From Ochrobactrum teleogrylli (GTDB lineage: Bacteria; Pseudomonadota; Alphaproteobacteria; Rhizobiales; Rhizobiaceae), in contig NZ_VEWL01000004.1 in assembly GCF_006376685.1 (NCBI RefSeq), positions 248,001 through 312,000 on the forward strand: 64,000 bases of DNA, written 5' to 3'. Numbering within the stretch: the stretch's first letter is position 1; every line of letters begins with the position of its first letter. The notes under the pieces are model-generated. The model did not search any database. It had not been told where the DNA came from and saw only the letters and a list, made by a program, of their open reading frames with translations. Positions 55,541 through 64,000 of this stretch are shown piece by piece. Position numbers and translations under genes: made by a program.

Positions 55541-57034
55541 ATGGCGGATAAGCGGGCGAAGAGCGCAAAACCGGCGGAAAAGGCCGAAAGCGATGGCGCC
55601 AATCCTCGTCTGGGGCAGTTGCGGCTGCTGATTGCGCTTGATGCACTTCTTGTGGAAGGCAGTGTCGGTGGCGCGGCCAAGCAGATGGGCTTGAGCATTC
55701 CGGCGATGAGCCGTCTGCTGGGGCAGATCCGCGACCATTTTGACGATCCAATCTTTGTCCGCTCCGGTCGCGCCATGATCGCGACGCCAAAGGCGGAAGC
55801 ATTGCGCGGTCGCTTGCGGCGTTTGGCGAATGAAGCCGATGCCTTGATGAAGCCCGATGCAGAAAACGCGCATGTGTCAGCCTGCACCGGACATCATGGA
55901 TGGAACCGCAGCGCTATCGTTACGCCGCCGCCACTGACCATCCGCAAGGTGACGGATCTGGAGAACCACCCGTCGGCGGAATATACCGCCGCGCAGTTCG
56001 CCGATATCCAGAGCGAGAACGACCCGACGCGGCGGCTGGCCAAATATATTGCCGTCGTTGGCCGCAAGGTGGGGCACACCCGTCCGCTGGAACTGCATGA
56101 GGCGGAAGATGCCTTCACGACCATTTTCGCGGGCGAAGCGGACCCGATGCAGATCAGCGCGCTGTTGCGCCTGATCCATTATCGCGGGCTGACCGCGCCG
56201 GAGCTTGCAGGCATGGCGTGCGCATCCGCGCGGTTTTATGCGGCGGGAACGAGTATCAACACGCCTGCGCTGGATTGGCCCGCCTATCTGTCTCCCAATT
56301 CTTCGCAGTCGCCATGGTTCATGCTGTCTGCACTGCTCGTCGCGCGCGCCGGTTACCCGGTGCTGATGCATGGCAGTTGCGGTGTCGGCGAACTGTCCGG
56401 CAAACTGGAGATTGCGGCGGAAGCGATCAACATGCCGATTGCCACATCGCATGAACTGGCGGAAAGTGCGCTCAGAGCGCATGGCATATGCTTCATGCCG
56501 ATGGCGGGTTTTGCGCCGCAGGTGCAGGCGCTGCTGGCGCTTTATCCGCTGTTCGAGTCCCGTTCGCCGGTGAACAGTCTTGTCCACCTCCTGAACCCGT
56601 TGGGGCTGAAATCGTCATTTCTCGGCGTGTCGCAACCCGCTTATCGCGAGTTGCATCGCGATGCTGCCGTGCTGCTCGACATGCAGTCGGTTTCGGTCGT
56701 CTCGACCAGCCGCGATGTGGCGGAACTGGTCCCGCACCGCAAACACACCATATATCGCCACGTGCAGGGGCATTCCAGCGCCTTGCAGCTGCCGACGCTT
56801 TCGAAAGCCAGCAGCGACAAGCATTCCAGCCTCAGCTCTTTTGAATATTGGCACGGTGTTTGGAGTGGCACCGCCACTGACGAGCGCGCCGAAAGCATAG
56901 TCATCGCAACGGCAGCCATGGCCATGATGACGGTATCCGCCGCTGATAATAACAGCTATGATGCGTTCCACCAGAAAGCCGCAGCCATGTGGCGCAACCG
57001 TCATTCGGCTAATACACAAGTCGAAAATCGGTAG
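55541..57034 (+). CDS. LysR-type HTH fused to a TrpD/YbiB-like (anthranilate phosphoribosyltransferase family) domain
   Basis: A 497-residue two-part protein. Residues 25-100 are a LysR-type winged HTH (LRLLIALDALLVEGSVGGAA, then SIPAMSRLLGQIRDHFDDPI, FVRSGRAMIATPKAEALRG). No LysR effector domain follows. Instead, residues 125-480 look like the TrpD2/YbiB branch of family 3 glycosyltransferases: helical N-part with RRLAKYIAVVGRKVGHTRPL, EAEDAFTTIFAGEADPMQIS, then SPWFMLSALLVARAGYPVLM, HGSCGVGELSG and LYPLFESRSPVNSLVHLLNP. The DNA is one open frame without a frameshift. It precedes the acetaldehyde dehydrogenase operon on the same strand. E. coli YbiB binds nucleic acid, so the fusion could be a regulator that senses a phosphoribosyl ligand; that is speculation. 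Confidence 0.8.
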   Translation: MADKRAKSAKPAEKAESDGANPRLGQLRLLIALDALLVEGSVGGAAKQMGLSIPAMSRLLGQIRDHFDDPIFVRSGRAMIATPKAEALRGRLRRLANEADALMKPDAENAHVSACTGHHGWNRSAIVTPPPLTIRKVTDLENHPSAEYTAAQFADIQSENDPTRRLAKYIAVVGRKVGHTRPLELHEAEDAFTTIFAGEADPMQISALLRLIHYRGLTAPELAGMACASARFYAAGTSINTPALDWPAYLSPNSSQSPWFMLSALLVARAGYPVLMHGSCGVGELSGKLEIAAEAINMPIATSHELAESALRAHGICFMPMAGFAPQVQALLALYPLFESRSPVNSLVHLLNPLGLKSSFLGVSQPAYRELHRDAAVLLDMQSVSVVSTSRDVAELVPHRKHTIYRHVQGHSSALQLPTLSKASSDKHSSLSSFEYWHGVWSGTATDERAESIVIATAAMAMMTVSAADNNSYDAFHQKAAAMWRNRHSANTQVENR

Positions 57035-57045
57035 GGGTTAACCCC
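57034..57045. promoter_or_regulatory. Perfect palindrome at the end of the fusion gene
   Basis: GGGGTTAACCCC is a perfect 12-bp palindrome without spacer; its first G is the last base of the TAG stop. It precedes the 266-bp promoter region of the mhpF-mhpE operon and could be an operator. Confidence 0.35.
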
Positions 57046-57300
57046 AATATCTAGACCGCATCCTCCGTCCTATTATCCCCCTGTCAAGCAAATGGGGAGG
57101 ATTTGCCGGAGGAGCGATACGTGCGAACTGATGGGCCAGGTTCTGGCACCCGTTCTGCCACGACCCACCCATCCAGCGTCCTTTCAAGCTGACTCACCAC
57201 ACCACCGCTTCAAGGCGTGCAGTGCGCGTATCCGCGCCGGTCAAGCCTCCCCATTTGGCGTGTGGTGCGGCGACCTGAGGAAGATCAGAAAGGACCCACT

Positions 57301-58242
57301 ATGTCCAAGAAGAAATGCGCGATCATCGGTTCCGGCAATATTGGCACGGATTTGATGATCAAGGTGATGCGCACGTCGAAGAATATCGAGATGGGCGCAA
57401 TGGTCGGTATCGATCCGAATTCGGATGGTCTGGCACGCGCCGCACGGCTCGGCGTACCGGTCACCCATGAAGGCATCGACGGCCTGATGCGTATGCCCGA
57501 ATATCGCGATATCGATATCGTGTTCGATGCAACTTCGGCCAAGGCGCATCTGCACAATGATGCGCTGCTGCAAAAGGACGGCAAGAAGGTCATCGACCTG
57601 ACGCCTGCCGCCATCGGCCCCTTCACCATTCCCGCCATCAATGGCGACGCCAATATCGACGAGCCCAACGTCAACATGGTCACATGCGGCGGTCAGGCGA
57701 CGATCCCGATGGTCTATGCCGTCAAGCGCGCCACCGACCGCGTGGTCTATGGCGAAATCGTCGCTTCGATCTCGTCGCGTTCGGCTGGTCCCGGCACCCG
57801 CGCCAATATCGATGAATTTACCGAAACGACGTCGAAGGCAATCCGTGAGCTGGGCGGCGCTGAACGCGGCAAGGCGCTGATCATTCTCAACCCGGCAGAA
57901 CCGCCGCTGATCATGCGCGATACGGTGTTTGTTTTGTCGCAAGGCGGCAGCCGCGAAGCCATTGAGGCTTCGATTGCCGAAATGGTCAAGACGGTTCAGG
58001 CCTATGTGCCGGGCTATCGCCTGAAACAGAAAGTGCAGTTCGAAGTCATCGGCGATAATGCGCCGGTTCGCGTGCCGGGCATCGGGCTCGTCTCGGGTCT
58101 CAAGACGACCATCCTGCTCGAGGTCGAAGGCGCTGCACATTATCTGCCCGCCTATGCCGGCAATCTCGACATCATGACATCCGCTGCATTGGTCACCGCT
58201 GATCATTGGGCAGCAAAAGCGCTTGCCAAGGAGGCTGCATAA
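57301..58242 (+). CDS. mhpF: Acetaldehyde dehydrogenase (acylating)
   Basis: A 313-residue enzyme that converts acetaldehyde, NAD and CoA to acetyl-CoA, the last step of the meta-cleavage pathway. The NAD motif GSGNIGTD is at residues 10-17, catalytic Cys129 lies in [16 protein letters not shown], and [22 protein letters not shown] (in parts) is near the C-terminus. The ATG at 57301 has AAGGA upstream. It overlaps the aldolase start by one base (TAATG); the two enzymes normally form a channelling complex. Confidence 0.93.
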   Translation: MSKKKCAIIGSGNIGTDLMIKVMRTSKNIEMGAMVGIDPNSDGLARAARLGVPVTHEGIDGLMRMPEYRDIDIVFDATSAKAHLHNDALLQKDGKKVIDLTPAAIGPFTIPAINGDANIDEPNVNMVTCGGQATIPMVYAVKRATDRVVYGEIVASISSRSAGPGTRANIDEFTETTSKAIRELGGAERGKALIILNPAEPPLIMRDTVFVLSQGGSREAIEASIAEMVKTVQAYVPGYRLKQKVQFEVIGDNAPVRVPGIGLVSGLKTTILLEVEGAAHYLPAYAGNLDIMTSAALVTADHWAAKALAKEAA

Positions 58243-59270
58243 TGGCCCGCTCCAATCCCGATAAGCTCTATGTTCAGGATGTCACGCTGCGCGACGGCAT
58301 GCATTCGATCCGCCATCAATACACGCTGAAGGATGTCGTCGCGATTGCGAAGGCGCTGGATGCCGCCAAGGTGGACGCGATTGAAATCACCCATGGCGAC
58401 GGCCTTGCCGGTTCGACCTTCAATTACGGTTTTGGCCTGCATGACGATGTCGAATGGATCGGCACTGTTGCCGACGCCTGCGATCATGCCCGTGTCACCG
58501 TGCTGCTCATTCCGGGCATCGGCACGGTGCATGACCTAAAGGAAGCGTATAACGCCGGTGCGCGTTCGGTTCGCGTTGCGACCCATTGCACCGAGGCCGA
58601 TGTATCACGCCAGCATATCGAGGCTGCACGTGAACTGGGCATGGACACTATCGGCTTTCTGATGATGTCGCATATGGCCGAGCCGGAAAAGCTGGTCGAA
58701 CAGGCGAAGCTGATGGAAAGCTATGGCGCGGAATGCGTCTATGTCACCGATTCGGCAGGCGCGCTGTTGCCCGAACAATATACGCTTCGCGTGAAGGCGC
58801 TGCGTGATGCGCTGCAGCCTGAAACCGAAATCGGCGTTCACACCCACCACAATCTGACGCTTGGTGTTGCCAATGCCGTTGCCGGTATCGAAGCGGGCGC
58901 TGTTCGCGTCGATGCATCGCTTGCGGGCATGGGCGCTGGCGCTGGCAATGCGCCGCTTGAAGGTCTGATCGCCGTTCTCAACCGCAAGGGCATCGACACG
59001 GGCTGCGATCTCTATGGTCTGATGGATGCAGCCGATGATCTGGTGCGTCCGTTGCAGGACCGTCCGGTGCGGGTGGATCGTGAAAGCCTCTCGCTTGGGT
59101 ATGCGGGCGTCTATTCGAGCTTCCTGCGTCATGCGGAAAACGCCTCGAAACTCTATGGCGTCGATACGCGCGAAATCCTCATCGAACTTGGCAAGCGCCG
59201 CATGGTCGGCGGCCAGGAAGACATGATCATCGATGTCGCGCTCGACATTCTCAAAAACAAGGCCGCATAA
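58242..59270 (+). CDS. mhpE: 4-hydroxy-2-oxovalerate aldolase
   Basis: A 342-residue class II aldolase that splits 4-hydroxy-2-oxopentanoate into pyruvate and acetaldehyde. The HMGL-like barrel starts with [15 protein letters not shown] (Arg17, Asp18, His21), the metal His pair is in [11 protein letters not shown], and the C-terminal communication domain ends near [13 protein letters not shown]. Length is that of DmpG/BphI. It is coupled to mhpF. No ring-cleaving or hydratase gene is visible in the window, so the source of the substrate is elsewhere. Confidence 0.93.
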   Translation: MARSNPDKLYVQDVTLRDGMHSIRHQYTLKDVVAIAKALDAAKVDAIEITHGDGLAGSTFNYGFGLHDDVEWIGTVADACDHARVTVLLIPGIGTVHDLKEAYNAGARSVRVATHCTEADVSRQHIEAARELGMDTIGFLMMSHMAEPEKLVEQAKLMESYGAECVYVTDSAGALLPEQYTLRVKALRDALQPETEIGVHTHHNLTLGVANAVAGIEAGAVRVDASLAGMGAGAGNAPLEGLIAVLNRKGIDTGCDLYGLMDAADDLVRPLQDRPVRVDRESLSLGYAGVYSSFLRHAENASKLYGVDTREILIELGKRRMVGGQEDMIIDVALDILKNKAA

Positions 59271-59294
59271 GCGGCCCACTCAGGAGGAAATGCT

Positions 59295-60623
59295 ATGACC
59301 GTCTTGGAGGGCGCGGCTTCTGCACGCGTAGAAAAAGACACTTTGATTACCGATGGCGATCGCCGTCGCGCGCTGATTGGCAGCGCGGTAGGCAGCACCA
59401 TCGAATGGTATGATTACTTCCTTTATGGCACCATGTCGGCCATCGTGTTCGGAAAGCTGTTCTTTCCGTCCGATGATCCGGTGACCAGCCAGCTTCTGGC
59501 GCTTGCCTCTTTCGCGCTGGCTTTCCTAATCCGCCCCATCGGCGGCATCGTGTTCAGCCATATCGGCGATCGTATCGGACGCAAGAAAACGCTCGTCATC
59601 ACTCTGTCCATCATGGGCATTTCAACGGTGTTGATCGGCCTGATGCCGACCTATGCCACCATCGGCGTCTGGGCACCGATCATCCTGACGCTGCTGCGTC
59701 TGTTGCAGGGACTCGCGCTCGGCGGCGAATGGGGCGGCGGCGTGCTTCTGGCGGTGGAATATTCCCCGCGTAACAGGCGCGGCTTCTATGGCGCTGTGCC
59801 GCAGACGGGCGCATTGTTCGGTCTGGCGCTCGGCAATCTGGTGACGTCCGGCCTTGCGCTCGGCTTTTCGGAAGAAGCGTTCCTGTCCTATGGCTGGCGC
59901 ATTCCGTTCGTGCTGTCCATCGTGCTGGTCGCCATCGGTATGTGGATCCGCAACACGGTTGATGAAACCCCGTCCTTCAAGCGCGTGGCTGCGGCCAACA
60001 CCGCCAAGAAAGTGCCGTTGGTCGAAACACTGACCAAGCATTGGCGCGCGGTTCTGATCGTCATCGGCGCGAAGTTCATCGAAACCTCGACCTTCTTCCT
60101 GTTCGCAACCTTCACCGTGTCCTATCTCGTGGGACTGGGTTTCGAGCGCGTCCATGCTCTCAACTCGGTGCTGATCGCCGCATTGATCGCTGTTCCGGTC
60201 ATGCTCTACTTTGGCAGCCTGTCCGACCGCATCGGTCGCAAGAAGGTCTTCCTGCTCGGCACTGTCGCCATGGTCATCTATACGGTGCCTTATTTCTGGC
60301 TGCTCAATCAGGGTTCGTGGGTCGTGGCGACGCTTGCCGTCGTGATCGGTTTTGCCATCATCTGGTCGACCTATGGTTCGGTACTCGGCACGTTCTTCGC
60401 CGAAAGCTTCCCGGCAGATGTCCGCTATACCGGCGTGTCGCTCGGCTATCAGGTGGGTGCAGCTATTGTCGGTGGTCCGCTGCCGCTGATCGCAACGGCT
60501 CTGCTTGCCAAATATAATGGCAGCTATCTGCCGATTGCTGTGTTCATCGCGGCTTGCGGTGTGATCTCTCTGGTCGCGGTAGCCTGCACCACCGACAGAA
60601 GCGGCCAGCATCTGGACGACTGA
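59295..60623 (+). CDS. MFS transporter, metabolite:H+ symporter (MHS) family
   Basis: A 442-residue membrane protein with 12 spans. MHS markers are SAVGSTIEWYDYFLYGTMSA at the start, the loop HIGDRIGRKK between spans 2 and 3, RLLQGLALGGEWGGGVLLAVEY and the second-half GSLSDRIGRKK. Related proteins carry shikimate, alpha-ketoglutarate, citrate or proline/betaine with protons. It lies 24 bp after mhpE behind GGAGGA, so it probably imports the acid degraded by that pathway. It ends at a strong terminator. Confidence 0.88.
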   Translation: MTVLEGAASARVEKDTLITDGDRRRALIGSAVGSTIEWYDYFLYGTMSAIVFGKLFFPSDDPVTSQLLALASFALAFLIRPIGGIVFSHIGDRIGRKKTLVITLSIMGISTVLIGLMPTYATIGVWAPIILTLLRLLQGLALGGEWGGGVLLAVEYSPRNRRGFYGAVPQTGALFGLALGNLVTSGLALGFSEEAFLSYGWRIPFVLSIVLVAIGMWIRNTVDETPSFKRVAAANTAKKVPLVETLTKHWRAVLIVIGAKFIETSTFFLFATFTVSYLVGLGFERVHALNSVLIAALIAVPVMLYFGSLSDRIGRKKVFLLGTVAMVIYTVPYFWLLNQGSWVVATLAVVIGFAIIWSTYGSVLGTFFAESFPADVRYTGVSLGYQVGAAIVGGPLPLIATALLAKYNGSYLPIAVFIAACGVISLVAVACTTDRSGQHLDD

Positions 60624-60640
60624 TCCTGATCTGCAAAATT

Positions 60641-60667
60641 GAAGAAGCCGGCTTATGCCGGCTTCTT
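60641..60667. terminator. Bidirectional rho-independent terminator
   Basis: AGAAGCCGGC and GCCGGCTTCT form a perfect GC-rich stem with a TTAT loop, with a T-run TTTTTT on the plus side and A-rich DNA on the other. It ends the MFS transcript. On the minus strand it lies within the last codons of the response-regulator gene, whose stop codon is in the loop. Confidence 0.9.
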
Positions 60668-61276
60668 TTTTGAGCTTTCGCTGAATGACAGTTTCTGGCG
60701 AACCAGCTCCGCCACATTCGTCACCTGCATTTTTTCCATCACGCGGCTGCGATGCACTTCAACCGTCTTGATGCTGATATCCATCAGATCGGCGATCTGC
60801 TTGTTGAGCTTTCCCGCCACGATATATTCCAGCACTTCTTTTTCGCGTTGCGTCAGGCTTTCATAGCGGCGGGCAAAATCATCCGCCTGCTGGCGCAGCC
60901 TTGCGTTCTCCCGCGCCTTGGCGAGACAGAATTCGATCCGCTCCAGTACATACTTGTCGTCGAGAGGCTTTTCGATGAAATCCACCACACCGTCGCGGAA
61001 GGCCGTGACGGCCATCGGCACGTCACCATGACCGGTGACGATGATTGTCGGCAGATCGACGCCAAGCGTTCGCAGGCGCCGGTGCAGTTCAAGACCGGTT
61101 ATGCCCGACATGCGCACATCGGCGATCACACAGCCGGACATGTCCGGGGATGCGGCATCCAGAAAAGCTTCCGCCGAATCGAAAGCGCGGACAGTGTACT
61201 GGCTCGATTCCAGCAGCCAGACGAGCGAATCCCGAAAGGCCTCGTCGTCATCAATGACATAGACCGCTTCGCTCAT
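60653..61276 (-). CDS. Response regulator, FixJ/NarL family
   Basis: A 207-residue two-component regulator. The receiver domain has the acidic pocket VIDDDEAF, phospho-acceptor Asp in CVIADVRMSG, switch Thr in IIVTGHGD and Lys in DFIEKPLD. A LuxR-type HTH follows (LTQREKEVLEYIVAGKLNKQ, then ISIKTVEVHRSRVMEKM). It overlaps the sensor kinase stop by 4 nt. Orientation convergent to the MFS gene suggests control of the mhpFE-MFS operon, as FixJ-type regulators often govern carboxylate uptake; this is inferred. Confidence 0.9.
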   Translation of the reverse strand: MSEAVYVIDDDEAFRDSLVWLLESSQYTVRAFDSAEAFLDAASPDMSGCVIADVRMSGITGLELHRRLRTLGVDLPTIIVTGHGDVPMAVTAFRDGVVDFIEKPLDDKYVLERIEFCLAKARENARLRQQADDFARRYESLTQREKEVLEYIVAGKLNKQIADLMDISIKTVEVHRSRVMEKMQVTNVAELVRQKLSFSESSKKKPA

Positions 61277-62880
61277 ACGGCTTTTTCCCCAAGCGTGCCG
61301 CTGACAGGCAGCGTGAAATGAAAAGCTGTCCCGCCGTCCGGATTTGGCTCCGCCCAGAGCCTGCCGCGGTGGAATTCCATAATCGAGCGGCAAATATTGA
61401 GTCCAACGCCCATGCCTTCGGCCTTGGTCGTGTAGAACGGGTCGAATATCTTGCGCATCTCGTCTTCCGCAATGCCTTGCCCGAAATCCAGCACAGCTGT
61501 TTCCACCTCCTGCCCGTCAGGACTGATTCTGGCCGAAACGACGATATCGCGCCGTGGCGCTGGCACGGCTGACGTGGCCTCGGTGGCGTTTCGCAACAGA
61601 TTGAACACAACCTGTTCGATCATAACGCGGTCGGCCAGTACGGTCGGCAGGTCTTTCGCTATATCGACCTTGATCTTGAAACCGCGCCTGCGCGATTCAA
61701 TTTCGGCGATGGATGCGGTCTCCTCGACGATCTCCCGCAATATTTGCGGCTGCGGGGTCGGCTCGCTGCGGCGCAGAAAATCGCGGATGCGCGACACGAT
61801 ACCGGATGCGCGGCTTGCCTGCCGTGACGCTTTCTTCATGGCGTCGAGCAGTGCGGCGCGGTCGTCGGTGCCTGCTTCCAGCCGCCGCACCGATCCCATG
61901 CAATAATTGCTGACCGCAGCCAGCGGCTGGTTCAGCTCATGGGCAAGGCTGACGGCCATTTCGCCCATCGAAATCAGCCTCGCCGTCTGTTCGAGCCGAA
62001 GGGCGCTGTCGCGCTCGAAGGCAAGTGCGGCTTCCCGCTCAGCCTGCACTTTTGCTTCCTGCTCGCGCATCTTCGCCTGCAAAACCTCGAATTCCTCGCC
62101 GGTTTTCTTGAAGATTTCCACGGCGCGCGCAATATCGCCAATCTCGTCGCGGCGATCCTGATCCTTGACGGTCAGATCGTATTTGCGACGGGTCAGTTGC
62201 CCGATTACCGCTGTCAGTCGCCCGAGCGGTCGCGTGATGCTGCGCGACAGGAGAATCAGAAGCGCGGTGGTGACAACGGCGATGGTGGCGAGAATCCCGC
62301 CTGCGCGCAGCAGCACGGCCTTGGTTTCACTATCCACATCTTCCAGATAAATGCCCGTCGCGATAAACCACCGCCAGGGCTCGAACGGCATGACATAGGC
62401 CATTTTCTCGCCGCTCACATTCGTATTGGGCTTGGTGAATTCATAATGCACCACGCCGCCGCCGGACTTGGCGGTGTCGATCTGCATCTGCACGTAATGG
62501 CGGCCTTCGGAATCGACCAAGGCGGAAGCGTCGGTGCCTTCAAGATCGGGCCGGATCGGCAAAAGCACGGAATTGCCGTCGAAATCGTCGATGAAGAAAT
62601 ATTCGTCATTGGCATAGCGCAGTTTGCGCAGCGTCTCGACGGCATTTTGCTTGGCGGCAGCTTCGCTGATTTCGCCGCTTTGGAAACGATCATATTCTTC
62701 CTGAATGATCTTGCGACCGATTTCCGTCAGGTTGCGAACCATGGTGACACGGTCATCGATCATCTGTTCGCGCAGCGCATGCACCGTCACGGCGGCCATG
62801 ACCAGAAGGCCGATCAGGCTGACAAGGCTCGACAGAAGAAGTTTGGAACCGATACCCAGTTTGATTCTCATCACGCCCAT
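61273..62880 (-). CDS. Sensor histidine kinase with extracytoplasmic Cache domain
   Basis: A 535-residue membrane kinase. Two spans (LLLSSLVSLIGLLVMAAVTV near the start and GGILATIAVVTTALLILLS near residue 200) enclose a Cache-type sensor domain with YANDEYFFIDDFDG and PWRWFIATGIYLEDVD. HAMP, a coiled-coil, the FixL-type phospho-acceptor SLAHELNQPLAAVSNY, and the ATP-binding N and G boxes (FNLLRNATEAT, GQGIAEDEMRKIFDPFYTTK) follow. ATG at 62880 is preferred; GTG at 62925 and ATG at 62871 are alternatives. Cache domains of this sort bind small carboxylates, which fits the nearby transporter. Confidence 0.9.
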   Translation of the reverse strand: MGVMRIKLGIGSKLLLSSLVSLIGLLVMAAVTVHALREQMIDDRVTMVRNLTEIGRKIIQEEYDRFQSGEISEAAAKQNAVETLRKLRYANDEYFFIDDFDGNSVLLPIRPDLEGTDASALVDSEGRHYVQMQIDTAKSGGGVVHYEFTKPNTNVSGEKMAYVMPFEPWRWFIATGIYLEDVDSETKAVLLRAGGILATIAVVTTALLILLSRSITRPLGRLTAVIGQLTRRKYDLTVKDQDRRDEIGDIARAVEIFKKTGEEFEVLQAKMREQEAKVQAEREAALAFERDSALRLEQTARLISMGEMAVSLAHELNQPLAAVSNYCMGSVRRLEAGTDDRAALLDAMKKASRQASRASGIVSRIRDFLRRSEPTPQPQILREIVEETASIAEIESRRRGFKIKVDIAKDLPTVLADRVMIEQVVFNLLRNATEATSAVPAPRRDIVVSARISPDGQEVETAVLDFGQGIAEDEMRKIFDPFYTTKAEGMGVGLNICRSIMEFHRGRLWAEPNPDGGTAFHFTLPVSGTLGEKAV

Positions 62881-63164
62881 TCGCAGCAGCCGACGGGGCA
62901 ATCTGCCCGCAATTCCCGTTTCCACGCACTGTTGCAGCAGCGCGGCGCTGTTGGCAACCGGCAGTGCACGCGGATTTTTCCGATGCCGGGGTCTATCAAC
63001 TTTGTGTCATTTGCCCTAGATCATCCAGGAATACGATACAGATTATCAGCCGTTGTCGTCGGAATAGTGCGACAACCAAATATGCCGGGTTCCAGCCTGT
63101 TTGCAGTGCATGCCTCCCAATGCCACGCGACAGGCCAGCTGGTTGCATTTCTGAAGGGCCTAAA

Positions 63165-64000
63165 ATGGAAAAAGCAGATATCGGAATGGTCGGTCTTGGC
63201 GTGATGGGTTCCAACCTGGCGCTGAATATAGCCGAGAAAGGCTACACGGTGGCTGTCTATGATCGTGACGAGCCGGTGCTGAAAGCTTTCCTCGATAAAG
63301 CCGGTCCGCTACGCGACAAGATCATCCCCTGCGCCACTTTCGAGGCGCTTGCGGAAAACACGCGCAAGCCGCGTCCGTTCATCTTCCTCATCAAGGCGGG
63401 CGCGCCTGTCGATGCCGAAACGACTCGGCTGAAAGCTCTTCTCGAGAAGGGCGATATCATGATCGATGCGGGCAATTCCGATTATCGCGATACGGTCCGC
63501 CGCCTCAAGGCTCTTGGCCCGAATGATCCGACCTTTGTTGGCATGGGCGTTTCCGGCGGCGCGGAAGGCGCACGCCATGGCCCGTCGATGATGGTGGGTG
63601 GAACGCCGGAAGCTTATGAGCGCATCGCGCCGATCCTTCTCGCCGCCGCCGCGAAATATAAGGGCGAGCCATGCTGTGCGCTGGTCGGTCCAGATGGCGC
63701 GGGCCATTTCGTCAAGACGATCCACAACGGCATTGAATATGCCGACATGCAGATGATCGCCGAAATCTACGGCATCCTGCGCGACGGTCTCCGCCTTTCG
63801 GCTCCGGCCATTGGCGATGTGTTCGAAAAATGGAATTCAGGTCCGCTCGATTCCTATCTGATCGAGATCACCGCCAAGGTTTTGAAAACCACCGATCCGG
63901 AAAGCGGCAAGGCGATGGTCGATATGATCCTCGACGAAGCCGGACAGAAGGGCACCGGACGCTGGGCCGCCATTGAAGCGCAAATGATGGGCGTTCCGGC
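63165..64000 (+). CDS. gnd: 6-phosphogluconate dehydrogenase (3' end outside window)
   Basis: The first 278 residues of an enzyme that oxidatively decarboxylates 6-phosphogluconate to ribulose 5-phosphate with NADP (or NAD). The coenzyme motif GLGVMGSNLALN is at residues 9-20, then IKAGAPVD, GMGVSGGAEGARHGPSMM and the catalytic region GPDGAGHFVKTIHNGIEY (Lys and Asn). AAGGG precedes the ATG at 63165. The gene runs off the right edge. About 280 bp upstream are non-coding and separate it from the divergent kinase gene. Confidence 0.95.
   Translation, partial: MEKADIGMVGLGVMGSNLALNIAEKGYTVAVYDRDEPVLKAFLDKAGPLRDKIIPCATFEALAENTRKPRPFIFLIKAGAPVDAETTRLKALLEKGDIMIDAGNSDYRDTVRRLKALGPNDPTFVGMGVSGGAEGARHGPSMMVGGTPEAYERIAPILLAAAAKYKGEPCCALVGPDGAGHFVKTIHNGIEYADMQMIAEIYGILRDGLRLSAPAIGDVFEKWNSGPLDSYLIEITAKVLKTTDPESGKAMVDMILDEAGQKGTGRWAAIEAQMMGVP

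Noticed and set aside
1-64000. tRNA, rRNA, CRISPR, insertion sequence or prophage
   Set aside because: I found no tRNA-like cloverleaf ends, no regular direct repeats with spacers, and no transposase or integrase reading frame in the window.

Overview
The window looks like a chromosomal segment of an alphaproteobacterium of the Brucellaceae (Brucella/Ochrobactrum type). The reasons are the high-GC coding style, a ureDABCEFG urease cluster, a Smo-type polyol transporter, FixL/FixJ-like regulators, and several copies of the short palindromic intergenic repeat common in Brucella and other Hyphomicrobiales (Bru-RS/RIME type). It is densely coding, with 56 protein genes (two cut by the window edges). 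I see no rRNA, tRNA, insertion sequence, prophage or CRISPR array.

Layout. 1-12.6 kb is carbohydrate and polyol uptake: the end of an RbsA/RbsB-type sugar ABC operon (minus), two paralogous LacI regulators facing each other, and a sorbitol/mannitol operon (smoEFGK, sorbitol dehydrogenase smoS, a zinc alcohol dehydrogenase, mannitol dehydrogenase mtlK). 12.6-19.6 kb is a ferrichrome-type system (fhuC divergent from an AraC regulator, then fhuA-fhuD-fhuB). 19.6-25.9 kb is the arginine deiminase operon arcDABC with an FNR/ANR box, plus an NhaC-type antiporter. 25.9-29.8 kb is an AT-rich non-coding stretch and a second siderophore system (TonB receptor plus RhtX/FptX-like permease).

30.1-37.3 kb is one minus-strand operon: a peptide-family ABC transporter followed by a glycerophosphodiester phosphodiesterase and a TIM-barrel isomerase. 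37.6-43.4 kb is urease, with a hupE/ureJ gene inside it. 43.5-48.4 kb holds a Na/phosphate cotransporter-like protein, a MarR-FUSC pair, a flavin reductase and an Rrf2 regulator. 48.4-55.4 kb is a third siderophore system of catecholate type (split-permease ABC, periplasmic esterase, TonB receptor). 55.5-60.6 kb has a LysR-HTH/TrpD-like fusion, acetaldehyde dehydrogenase with 4-hydroxy-2-oxovalerate aldolase, and an MHS-family transporter. It is followed by a convergent two-component system and the start of gnd.

How the parts fit. The window is an accessory nutrient-acquisition region with three mechanistically different siderophore importers and two nitrogen/acid-stress pathways (arginine deiminase and urease, both releasing ammonia). 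It also carries several carbon-source operons, each with its own local regulator. Recurrent small-scale structure includes a perfect hairpin after each of the four substrate-binding-protein genes that are followed by their ABC partners, shared operator-like sequences in front of the two LacI genes, and palindromic repeats inside operons and at gene ends. The least familiar object is the LysR-HTH/TrpD-like fusion at 55541-57034.
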